Positions 55,716-64,000 of a stretch of DNA of 64,000 bases are shown here, piece by piece; within the stretch, counting starts at the first letter, position 1, and the number at the start of each line of letters is the position of its first letter. The DNA lies in assembly GCF_020733635.1 (NCBI RefSeq), contig NZ_JAJFZL010000001.1, positions 5,022,001-5,086,000 on the forward strand. Direction: 5' to 3'. The notes under the pieces were generated by a model. The model made no database searches. It was not told the DNA's origin and was given only the letters and a program-made list of their open reading frames with translations. The position numbers and the translations under genes were made by a program. This stretch comes from Nocardia spumae (GTDB lineage: Bacteria > Actinomycetota > Actinomycetes > Mycobacteriales > Mycobacteriaceae).

Positions 55716-56939
55716 CTACGAGTAGGTCACATCCCAGTGCTTGATGCCGTTGATCCAGCCCGAACGCAGCCGCTGCGGGTCGGCGAGCTGGCGCAGATCC
55801 GGCAATACCTCGGCGATGGCGTTGAACATCAGATCGATCTCCAGGCGAGCCAGATTGGCGCCGACGCAGAAGTGCGCGCCGGTGCCGCCGAAGGCGAGGT
55901 GAGGGTTCGGGTCGCGCAGGATATCGAATTCGAAGGGGTTGCCGAAGGCCGCCTCGTCGAAATTGGCGGAGCTGTAGAACAATCCGACGCGATCACCGGC
56001 CCTGATCAGCTGCCCGCCCAGCTCCACATCCTCGGTCGCGGTCCGCTGGAACGCGGTGACCGGAGTCGCCCAGCGCACGATTTCGTCGACCGCCGTGCGC
56101 GGCCGCTGCTCACGGAAGAGCTCCCACTGCTCGGGGTGATCGACGAATGCCTTCATACCGTGCGTGATGGCATTGCGGGTGGTTTCGTTTCCGGCGACCG
56201 CCAGCAGGATGACAAAGAATCCGAATTCGTCGGAACCCAGTGCCTCGCCGTCGATATCGGCATTCACCAATTGGCTGACGATATCGTCGGTCGGTTCGCT
56301 CCGGCGCGCCTCGGCCATATTCCAGGCATAGCCGAGGATTTCGGCGGAGGCGACCGCCGAGTCTCCGTATTCCGGGTCATCGTAGTTCAGCATCTGATTG
56401 GACCAGCCGAACAGTTTGTGCCGATCGTCCTGCGGCACGCCCAGCAATTCGGCGATCGCCTGCAGCGGCAGTTCACATGCCACCTGTTCGACGAAGTCGC
56501 CGCCACCGGACTCCTTCGCCGCACGCACGATGCGGCCGGCCCGTTCGGTCAGCGTCACACGCAGGCTCTCGACCGCGCGAGGAGTGAAGCCCTTGGAGAT
56601 GATCCGGCGGATCTTGGTGTGCTTGGGCGCGTCCATGTTCACGAGCAGGGCATTGGTGACCGAGAGCTGCTCGGGAGTGGCGAAGCCGGGCAGTCGGATA
56701 ATGGATCCCTTCTTCTCCGAGGAGAAGATATCCGAGCGACGCGAGACCTCCTTGATGTCCTCGTGCCGGCTGACCACCCAGTAGCCGGAATCCTCGAAGG
56801 GATAGGCCTGCTCCGCGTTCTGGGCGTTCCACCAGACCGGCGCGGTGCGCCGCAATTCCGCGAATTCTTCGACCGGACTTCTGTCGGCCCAAAGTCCCGG
56901 GTCGGTGAAATCGAATCCGGCCGGTATCGACGGAGCCAC
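55716..56939 (-). CDS. CYP125-like cytochrome P450 (steroid side-chain hydroxylase)
   Basis: This 407-residue P450 resembles mycobacterial CYP125, which starts cholesterol side-chain degradation by oxidising C26. Matching features are PAGFDFTDP at the start, the oxygen-activating AGNETTRNAITHGM, EIVRWATPV, and FGGTGAHFCVGANLARLE with the haem ligand C358. It closes RSGWINGIKHW. The start at GTG 56939 has AGGAGG 5 bases upstream. A KstR-type box lies about 65 bases before it. Substrate preference among sterols or methyl-branched lipids is not fixed by sequence. Confidence 0.9.
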   Translation of the reverse strand: MAPSIPAGFDFTDPGLWADRSPVEEFAELRRTAPVWWNAQNAEQAYPFEDSGYWVVSRHEDIKEVSRRSDIFSSEKKGSIIRLPGFATPEQLSVTNALLVNMDAPKHTKIRRIISKGFTPRAVESLRVTLTERAGRIVRAAKESGGGDFVEQVACELPLQAIAELLGVPQDDRHKLFGWSNQMLNYDDPEYGDSAVASAEILGYAWNMAEARRSEPTDDIVSQLVNADIDGEALGSDEFGFFVILLAVAGNETTRNAITHGMKAFVDHPEQWELFREQRPRTAVDEIVRWATPVTAFQRTATEDVELGGQLIRAGDRVGLFYSSANFDEAAFGNPFEFDILRDPNPHLAFGGTGAHFCVGANLARLEIDLMFNAIAEVLPDLRQLADPQRLRSGWINGIKHWDVTYS

Positions 56940-57003
56940 AGTTCCTCCTCGTGTCCGCTGCACTGCGAATCATGGATTGTTACGAAACCTGTTCTCCATC
57001 AAT

Positions 57004-57017
57004 TAGAACATGTTGCA
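57004..57017. promoter_or_regulatory. KstR-type operator upstream of the CYP125-like gene
   Basis: TAGAACATGTTGCA fits the KstR consensus TNNAACNNGTTNNA at every fixed position. A second core AACCTGTT lies at 56986-56993 without the flanking T and A. The first site is about 65 bases from the P450 start. KstR represses cholesterol catabolic genes in mycobacteria and rhodococci. The rest of the 275-bp gap is AT-richer and shows nothing else. Confidence 0.75.
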
Positions 57018-57214
57018 GGCGCGCCGGAAAAGGGCTGCATCCGTTCGCATCTCGGAAAAACACAACTCGAGACAATCGATTTCACGACATGCCGAAAGGG
57101 CCCGATCGAACGGTATTTTCCGCTCGTTCGCGCCACCGTGGCCGCTTATTATTCGTCTGTATTGCCCAGTTTCGGACCCGATATTCGGGCGGCCGGACCG
57201 TCAGCGGGAAATTG

Positions 57215-58297
57215 TCATCGAATCACCCCGGTTCCGCGATCACGATGCAGTCGCGCCGCGGCACGACCGGCCGGCAGCGGCAGATCGAGATAGGTACGCA
57301 CGCCCGGGTCGGCCGCGACCACGTACGGGATGGCGTTCACGCAGTTCAGGGCGGTGGCGACGATCGAGGGATTGCGGCGCGCGCCCTCGTCGAGGTCGTG
57401 CGCGTGCAGTCCGGACAGAGTCAGCACACAGCCGGGATCGCCGCGTACCTCGACCTCGAATCGCTGCCCGTTCGGGCCGAAGCTCCACGCCGGATCGAAA
57501 TTCTCCTCCCCCATGAACCAGTTGACCGCCGCGGTGATCACCGGTTCGCCGTCGACGGTGCCCTCCCAGCGGAAGTGCTGGGCCGCAACCTGTCCCGGCT
57601 CGATGACGCCGATCGGCGACTCGATCGGCGCGGTGGCGACCGCGATGTCGTGCGTGGTGCGGATATCGGGATCCAGATCGAATCCGAGTTCATCGGCGAT
57701 CATCCACACCGACTGGCTGTAGCCACCGGCGAGCATCGACGCGACCGAACTACCCGCCGCCTTCTCCGGATCGGCGCCGAACATCATCCAGTGCCGCACC
57801 ACATCCGGGGCGCCGTAGGTGCGGATATCGGAGAATTCCTCGGCTCGGACCCCGGTCACCGAACCCGACAGCGCCGAGGCCACCAGCGGCAGCCGCTCGG
57901 TCAGGCCGCCGGGGTGAATTCCGGTGCCGTGCAGGGTTACTCCGCCTTCGGCGCAGACCGCGTCGAACTTCTCCCGGTCACGTTGCCGTGGATAGAACCA
58001 GCCCAGCGGGGTGACCACGTTCTTCCCGGACCGCAGGATCGACCGCAGTACCGAGGTGTCGGCGAAGATCGGGCTGTAGACGACGCAGTCGGCATCGAGC
58101 GCCAGCAGGGCATCGGCGTCGGTGGTGGCGGTGACCCCGATCGGATCACGCCCGACCAGGGCGCCGAGGTCGGCGCCGTCCTTGTCCGCACTGTGCACCC
58201 AGGCACCGACCAGTTCGAGGTCCGGGTGATCGAGGATGCCCTCGATCGCCGCCCGCCCGACTCCGCCGGTCGCCCACTGGATCACCCTGACGGTCAT
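57215..58297 (-). CDS. DapB-like NAD(P)-dependent dehydrogenase
   Basis: This 360-residue protein begins VRVIQWATGGVGRAAIEGILDHPDLELVGAWVH, a Rossmann loop of the dihydrodipicolinate-reductase-like family, and contains VVTPLGWFYPR, LHGTGIHPGGLTERLPL and HDLDEGARRNPSIVATAL. Proteins of this kind accompany steroid and terpenoid degradation genes in actinomycetes; the reaction is not known, and lysine biosynthesis is unlikely. The ferredoxin gene lies 82 bases upstream on the same strand. Confidence 0.85.
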   Translation of the reverse strand: MTVRVIQWATGGVGRAAIEGILDHPDLELVGAWVHSADKDGADLGALVGRDPIGVTATTDADALLALDADCVVYSPIFADTSVLRSILRSGKNVVTPLGWFYPRQRDREKFDAVCAEGGVTLHGTGIHPGGLTERLPLVASALSGSVTGVRAEEFSDIRTYGAPDVVRHWMMFGADPEKAAGSSVASMLAGGYSQSVWMIADELGFDLDPDIRTTHDIAVATAPIESPIGVIEPGQVAAQHFRWEGTVDGEPVITAAVNWFMGEENFDPAWSFGPNGQRFEVEVRGDPGCVLTLSGLHAHDLDEGARRNPSIVATALNCVNAIPYVVAADPGVRTYLDLPLPAGRAAARLHRDRGTGVIR

Positions 58298-58379
58298 CGT
58301 GCTCCTGTCCGTGTTCCGGCCCCGCGGCGGTTCCGATGAGGCGGTCTCCGGTCCGTGGCAGCGGCCCGCACGACCGCGG

Positions 58380-59382
<1,003 letters not shown>

Positions 59383-59383
<1 letters not shown>

Positions 59384-60588
59384 TACGAAACCTCCACGGT
59401 GACAGGGAGTTTGGCGAACCCTCGGACATTGGTCGAATGCACCCGCTCGATACCGGGCTCGTCGATCGTGTATTCCCGGACCCGAGAGGCGAACGCACGC
59501 AACGCGACCACGGTTTCCAGCCGGGCCAGGTGCGCGCCCAGGCAGAAGTGCACGCCGCCGCCGAAGCTGGCCAGCGCGCTCTTGTCGGTGCGCTCGATGT
59601 CGTAGCGATCGCCGTCGGTGAAGACCGCGTCGTCGCGATTGGCCGATCCGATCAGCAGCACCACCTTCGAACCGGCGGGAATCACCCCGTGCTCGAACGG
59701 CACGTCCACCAGCGCCGACCGGGCGACCATCTGGCTCGAGTTGTCGTAGCGCAGCGTCTCCTCGACCCAGTCCGGGACCAGGTCCGCGTCGGCGACCACC
59801 TTCGCGAACTGCTCGGGATTGCGCCCGGCCCAGTACAGCGCGTTACCCAGGAGCTTGGTGGTGGTCTCGTTCCCGGCCACGACCATGAGGAACATGAAGC
59901 CGATGATCTCGTCGTCGGTGAGCTTGTCACCATCGATCTCCGCGTCGAGCAGCGCCGAGGTGAGATCCTCGGTGCGGCTGCGCCGACGCTGGGTGACCAT
60001 GTCGGAGTAGTACACGACCAGATTCAGCGAGGCCTCGATCGCCGCCTCGGGCACGTCGAGCACGCCCTCCTCGCGATGCACCACCAGATCGGCCATGCGA
60101 CGGATCTCGGCACGATCGGCCTCGGGCACGCCCATCATGTCGGAGATGACGTCCATGGGCAGCTTGCCCGCGAAGTCCTCGATCCAGTCGAAGGTGCCGC
60201 TCTCGAGCGCCGGTTCCAGGTGTTGCAGCGTCAGTTCCCGGATCCGGTCGCCCATGGCAGCGATCCGGCGCGGGGTGAACCCCTTGTTGACCAGCTGACG
60301 CATCCGCAGGTGACGAGGATCGTCCATCGCCAGGAAGGACATGGTCTTGTGCGCGTGCGGCCCCCAGGCCGCCGGGTCCAGGGATACGCCGTTGGCGCTC
60401 GACAACCGGGTGGCGTCACGGAAGGCGGCGGTCACATCGGCGTGCCGCGACAATGCCCAGAAGTCCAGATCCGGATTGTGATAGAGCGGCGCTTCCGCAC
60501 GCAGCCTCCGGTACACCGGGTAGGGGTCTTCGTGGAACCCGTAGTCGTAGGGATCGAATACGACCGGATGCAGCGATGCCGCGGTCAT
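59383..60588 (-). CDS. CYP123-like cytochrome P450
   Basis: This 401-residue P450 resembles mycobacterial CYP123: DPYDYGFHEDPYPVYRRLR, AGNETTTKLLGNALYWAGR, EETLRYDNSSQ, FGGGVHFCLGAHLARLE with C349, and HSTNVRGFAKLPV near the end. In M. tuberculosis cyp123 lies in the cyp51-ferredoxin-SDR-aldA region, which this locus resembles. ATG 60588 is preferred over an ATG three codons earlier. A KstR-like palindrome lies 19-32 bases upstream. Confidence 0.88.
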
Positions 60589-60606
60589 CACACCCACCTC
60601 TCCGAA

Positions 60607-60620
60607 TAGAACGCGTTCAC
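60607..60620. promoter_or_regulatory. KstR-like palindrome upstream of the P450-SDR-ferredoxin operon
   Basis: TAGAACGCGTTCAC contains the 10-bp palindrome GAACGCGTTC and matches the KstR consensus except for the last position (C for A). It sits directly upstream of the P450 start, where it would overlap the promoter. Confidence 0.6.
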
Positions 60621-60717
60621 ATCGAACCTCATCTGCACACCGCCAACCGAGACACAGGACTGGACATGTGTCTGGACGCTACCACCGGAGCGGAGAACCG
60701 ACAATGGGCGCAGGCGG

Positions 60718-61599
60718 TCACTGCCGGTCTCGCATGAGCGCGTCGACCTCCCCGACCGACCACGGCGGGGTCCGCGCGTGATCACGGAAGCCGATGGCCT
60801 CCATCGCGGGCCGCGCGAACCGGCCGACGAATCCGCCCGCGGCGATGAAGATCTCGCCGGTCACCGCCTCCGACCGATCGTCGGCCAGATACAGATACAC
60901 CGAGGCCGCGTAGTCCGGCGGCGGCGCGTCCAGCGACGATTGCGCGGTGAACTCGTCCAGCAGACCGCGTTCGCGCAGTTCGGCGATCTTCGCCTCGTAA
61001 TCGGGTCCGGTGGACAGCCGGGTGCGCGCACCCGGGCAGACCGCGTTCACCCGGACGCCGTACTCCTTCAGCTCGGCCGCCATCGACAGGGTCAGGCTGG
61101 CCACAGCCCCCTTTCCGGCCGGATAGCCGGTGCCGCCGTAGTCGCCGAGATAGGCGAACGAACCGGTGTTCACGATCGAGCCGGCGCCGCGTGTCACCAT
61201 CAGCGGCGCCACCGCCCGGCAGCTGTTGAACACCGTGGTCAGATGCGAATCCAGCAGTGTGCGCCAATCCTCGGTGGTGATGTCGAGAATCGAGGAGTGC
61301 CGCGGTTCCGCGATTCCGGCGCAATTGACCAGGACGTCGACCGCGCCGAAGTCCGCCACACACCGATCCACCAGCCGCGCGGCGACCGATTCCTCGGCCG
61401 CCGAGCCCGCGACACCGACCGCACGACCGCCGCCGGCGCCGATCCGGCCCACGACCGCGTCCACCGCGGCCTCGGTGCGGGAATTGACCACCACCCCGGC
61501 GCCCCGGCGCGCCAATTCGACGGCGACGACGCGGCCGATACCGCTGCCGCCACCCACCACGATCGCCGCCTTACCGGCCAGCGCCGCATCTCCGGTCAT
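60718..61599 (-). CDS. SDR-family oxidoreductase
   Basis: This 293-residue SDR has VVGGGSGIGRV, NCAGIAEP and Y-x3-K in GTGYPAGKGAVAS. The C-terminal GGFVGRFARPAMEAIGF extension recalls the actinobacterial steroid or terpenoid dehydrogenases. The start is taken at ATG 61599; GTG codons shortly upstream are alternatives. It is divergent from the aldehyde dehydrogenase gene over a 111-bp region that contains a KstR-like box. Confidence 0.87.
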   Translation of the reverse strand: MTGDAALAGKAAIVVGGGSGIGRVVAVELARRGAGVVVNSRTEAAVDAVVGRIGAGGGRAVGVAGSAAEESVAARLVDRCVADFGAVDVLVNCAGIAEPRHSSILDITTEDWRTLLDSHLTTVFNSCRAVAPLMVTRGAGSIVNTGSFAYLGDYGGTGYPAGKGAVASLTLSMAAELKEYGVRVNAVCPGARTRLSTGPDYEAKIAELRERGLLDEFTAQSSLDAPPPDYAASVYLYLADDRSEAVTGEIFIAAGGFVGRFARPAMEAIGFRDHARTPPWSVGEVDALMRDRQ

Positions 61600-61631
61600 C
61601 GCCGGCACCACCTCTCCCGATCGGACTTGCC

Positions 61632-61645
61632 TGGAACACGTTCTT
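61632..61645. promoter_or_regulatory. KstR-like palindrome between divergent SDR and aldehyde dehydrogenase genes
   Basis: TGGAACACGTTCTT contains GAAC-AC-GTTC and matches the KstR consensus except at the last position (T for A). One site in a short divergent region could control both genes. Confidence 0.6.
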
Positions 61646-61710
61646 GTATTCACAGCCCAGTCCAAACTATATTCCGTACAGGTGTCCAGACAGCCCTATC
61701 GGAGAGGTCG

Positions 61711-63183
61711 ATGACAAAACTGCTACCCCAGGACGAGGGCTCCCGGCTTCTGATCGACGGCAAACTGGTCGCCGGCGGCGCGGGTGTGTTCGCGACGATC
61801 AACCCGGCGACCGAGGAAGTCATCGGTCAGGCCGCCAACGCCGACGCCGCCGATATGGACGCGGCCATCGCCGCGGCGCGCGCGGCTTTCGACAACACCG
61901 ACTGGTCGCGCGATCACGCGTTCCGCGCGCGCTGCCTGCGGCAACTGCGCGACGCGCTACGCGACAACATCGAGGAACTGCGCGAGATCACCATCGCCGA
62001 GGTGGGCGCACCGCGCATGCTCACCAGCGGCCCCCAGCTGGAGGGTCCGATCGGCGATCTCGGATACTTCGCCGCCCTGGCCGAAAGCTACGAGTGGACA
62101 AGCGATCTCGGAGTGGCGAAGCCGATGGGGATCCCCACCGCCCGCACGCTGCGCCGGGAGGCGATCGGTGTGGTCGGCGCGATCACACCGTGGAACTTCC
62201 CGCATCAGATCAACTTCGCCAAGATCGGGCCGGCACTGGCAGCCGGGTGCACCGTGGTGCTCAAACCGGCCCCCGACACCCCGTGGGTCGCGGCGCTGGT
62301 CGGCACCGTCATCGCCGAGCGGACCGACATTCCGGCGGGCGTGATCAATATCGTCACCTGCGACGACCATCAGCTGGGCGCCCAGCTGGTCACCGATCCA
62401 CGGGTGGACATGATCTCGTTCACCGGATCGACGCAGACCGGCCGGTCGATCATGGCCGATGCCGCCCAGAGCCTGAAGAAGGTCTTCCTCGAGCTCGGCG
62501 GCAAGTCGGCGTTCATCGTGCTCGACGACACCGATGTGGCGGCGGCGGCGAGCTATGCCGGCTTCACCGTCTGCGTCCACGCCGGACAGGGCTGCGCGCT
62601 GACCACCCGCCTGCTGGTCCCGCGCGAGCACTACGACGCGGCGGTGCAGGCGGCGGCGAAGTCGATGAGCGGTATCGCTCCCGGCGATCCGAACGAGCCG
62701 GGAACCGTGTGCGGGCCGGTGATCTCGGCACGCCAACGCGACCGGGTGCAGCGCTACATCGATATCGCGAAATCCGAGGGCGGCACCATCGTCACCGGCG
62801 GCGGGCGGCCCGATCGCGATCAGGGGTTCTTCATCGAACCCACACTGATCAGCGGGCTGTCCAACACCTCGACCGCCGCGCAGGAGGAGATCTTCGGCCC
62901 GGTACTGGTGGTGATCGCGCACGACGGCGACGACGACGCCATCCGGCTGGCCAACGAATCACCCTACGGCCTGTCGGGGGAGGTCTGGGGCACCGACCCG
63001 GCGCGAATCGACCACGTGGTCAACGGAGTTCGGACCGGAACCCTCGGCGTCAACGGCGGCATCTGGTACAGCGCCGACGCCCCGTTCGGCGGCTACAAGC
63101 AGTCCGGCATCGGCCGGGAACTCGGTGTGGCGGGATTCGAGGAGTACCTCGAAACCAAGCTGATCGCCACCGCCCAGAAGTAG
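61711..63183 (+). CDS. Aldehyde dehydrogenase
   Basis: This 490-residue NAD(P)-dependent ALDH oxidises an aldehyde to an acid. The catalytic pair is C295 (AGQGCALT) and E261 (FLELGGKSA), with TPWNFP and SFTGSTQTGR as cofactor loops. It resembles AldA of M. tuberculosis (about 489 residues), which is followed by a 248-residue SDR, as here. ATG 61711 has GGAGAGG 5 bases upstream. Together with the P450 and SDR it could complete the oxidation of a terminal methyl group. Confidence 0.93.
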   Translation: MTKLLPQDEGSRLLIDGKLVAGGAGVFATINPATEEVIGQAANADAADMDAAIAAARAAFDNTDWSRDHAFRARCLRQLRDALRDNIEELREITIAEVGAPRMLTSGPQLEGPIGDLGYFAALAESYEWTSDLGVAKPMGIPTARTLRREAIGVVGAITPWNFPHQINFAKIGPALAAGCTVVLKPAPDTPWVAALVGTVIAERTDIPAGVINIVTCDDHQLGAQLVTDPRVDMISFTGSTQTGRSIMADAAQSLKKVFLELGGKSAFIVLDDTDVAAAASYAGFTVCVHAGQGCALTTRLLVPREHYDAAVQAAAKSMSGIAPGDPNEPGTVCGPVISARQRDRVQRYIDIAKSEGGTIVTGGGRPDRDQGFFIEPTLISGLSNTSTAAQEEIFGPVLVVIAHDGDDDAIRLANESPYGLSGEVWGTDPARIDHVVNGVRTGTLGVNGGIWYSADAPFGGYKQSGIGRELGVAGFEEYLETKLIATAQK

Positions 63184-63228
63184 ACATACGCGAACCCTCG
63201 CGAAACCGACCGTAGGAGAGAACAACTC

Positions 63229-63978
63229 ATGGCTCGTTTCACCGATCGCGTCGCGATCGTCACCGGCGCGGCACAGGGCATCGGCGCCGAGTACGCGAAG
63301 GCCCTCGCGGCCGAGGCCGCCACCGTCGTGGTCGCGGACCTCAACGAGGACAAGGGCAAGCAGGTCGCCGAGGAGATCACCAGCAGCGGCGGCAACGCGG
63401 TATTCCATCCCGTCGACGTCTCCGACCCCGAGTCGGCGACCGTCCTCGCCGACTTCACCAACAACGAGTTCGGCGCGATCCACCACCTGGTCAACAACGC
63501 GGCCATCTACGGCGGGATGAAGCTGGACCTGCTGCTCACCGTGCCGTGGGACTACTACAAGAAGTTCATGAGCGTGAACCTCGACGGTGCGCTGAACATG
63601 ACTCGCGCGGTCTGGCAGCACATGTCGAAGAGCGGCGGCGGTTCCATCGTGAACCAGTCCTCCACCGCGGCATGGGTGTACTCGAACTTCTACGGTCTGG
63701 CGAAGGCGGGCGTGAACAGCCTCACCCAGCAGCTGGCGGTGGAGCTGGGCGGGTCCCGGATCCGCATCAACGCCATCGCGCCGGGCCCGATCAACACCGA
63801 GGCCACCCAGACCGTCACGCCGGGAACCATTGTCGACGATATGGTCAGCAGGCTGCCGCTCAAGCGCATCGGTACGCCGCAGGACCTCGTGGGGGCATGC
63901 CTGTATCTGCTGTCCGACGACGCGGCGTGGGTGACCGGGCACATCCTCAACGTGGACGGCGGGCAGATCATCCGCTAG
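63229..63978 (+). CDS. SDR-family oxidoreductase
   Basis: This 249-residue enzyme has TGAAQGIG, NNAAIYGG, the serine in VNQSSTAAW and Y-x3-K in FYGLAKAGVNSLTQQ, all intact. It ends with the standard NVDGGQIIR. It follows the aldehyde dehydrogenase by 45 bases, with a TAGGAGAG ribosome site, in the same order as aldA and its SDR partner in mycobacteria. It may act on a steroid or isoprenoid alcohol. The last 22 bases of the window show nothing more. Confidence 0.93.
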   Translation: MARFTDRVAIVTGAAQGIGAEYAKALAAEAATVVVADLNEDKGKQVAEEITSSGGNAVFHPVDVSDPESATVLADFTNNEFGAIHHLVNNAAIYGGMKLDLLLTVPWDYYKKFMSVNLDGALNMTRAVWQHMSKSGGGSIVNQSSTAAWVYSNFYGLAKAGVNSLTQQLAVELGGSRIRINAIAPGPINTEATQTVTPGTIVDDMVSRLPLKRIGTPQDLVGACLYLLSDDAAWVTGHILNVDGGQIIR

Positions 63979-64000
63979 CAGCGGCACGGCTCAGATCTCG

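Overview
The window is about 64 kb of very GC-rich actinobacterial DNA. The lineage signals point to a mycolic-acid-producing actinomycete, most likely Nocardia or a close relative. They are a meromycolate-type AcpM/KasA/AccD6 locus, an EphD-like hydrolase/SDR fusion, a carboxylic acid reductase, a mycothiol-dependent formaldehyde dehydrogenase, CYP125- and CYP123-like P450s with KstR-type operators, DUF397/Scr1-type regulator pairs and type VII secretion-like effector genes. This comes from family recognition only; no database search was run.

Layout. 0-3 kb: end of acpM, one KAS gene (kasA) and accD6, with hairpins after kasA and after accD6. 3.1-8.9 kb: an accessory block that looks like a type VII secretion effector locus: a WXG100-like protein with a degenerate metallopeptidase-like tail, a YbaB/EbfC-like protein, a 35-codon leader ORF that repeats the start of the first gene, and a 1130-residue protein with a hydrophobic middle, a Pro-rich linker and a GHKL-like ATPase region. 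8.9-17.7 kb: DUF3145, two serine hydrolases of the beta-lactamase fold, a MerR regulator facing a hydrolase across a MerR-type promoter, an orphan trpB with tandem 26-bp repeats over its stop codon, an APH-type phosphotransferase and a fused PabA-PabB. 17.7-20 kb: an Ala-rich coiled-coil protein divergent from a TerD/DUF2510/zinc-ribbon/TerB/HNH fusion. 20-33 kb: small regulator-plus-enzyme modules (RHH/VOC/methyltransferase, MarR/FAD, broken SDR/IclR/acyl-CoA synthetase, WYL/VOC, LysR/SnoaL-like) and a nitrilase-family protein without the catalytic cysteine. 33-35.4 kb: an MFS exporter abutting a 3'-truncated tyrosine recombinase next to a CAU-anticodon tRNA, probably the scar of an integrated element. 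35.6-38.5 kb: a deazaflavin-dependent nitroreductase, a yybP-ykoY (Mn2+) riboswitch ahead of a TerC exporter, and an SPFH protein. 38.5-48 kb: a three-gene lipid-modification operon (ferritin-like di-iron protein, ferredoxin-type reductase, EphD-like fusion), a lipoprotein, an HxlR/SDR pair and car. 48-52 kb: a shattered carboxylesterase, a DUF4241 protein, the DUF397/Scr1 pair and three small genes. 52-54 kb: mscR plus an MBL hydrolase. 54-64 kb: a TetR/NmrA pair with two identical-class operators, then a steroid/lipid catabolic cluster of two P450s, a ferredoxin, three SDRs, a DapB-like dehydrogenase and an aldehyde dehydrogenase.

How the genes work together. The ends of the window are lipid metabolism: fatty-acid elongation and carboxylation on the left, P450/SDR/ALDH oxidation of steroid- or terpenoid-like substrates on the right. 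The right-hand cluster carries three GAAC-NN-GTT palindromes of KstR type, one in front of each probable transcription unit, so it may be one regulon. The middle consists of one- or two-enzyme modules, many with a divergent or adjacent regulator and a visible palindrome. The best candidates for undescribed biology are the effector locus at 3.1-8.9 kb and the TerD-HNH fusion at 18.3-20 kb.
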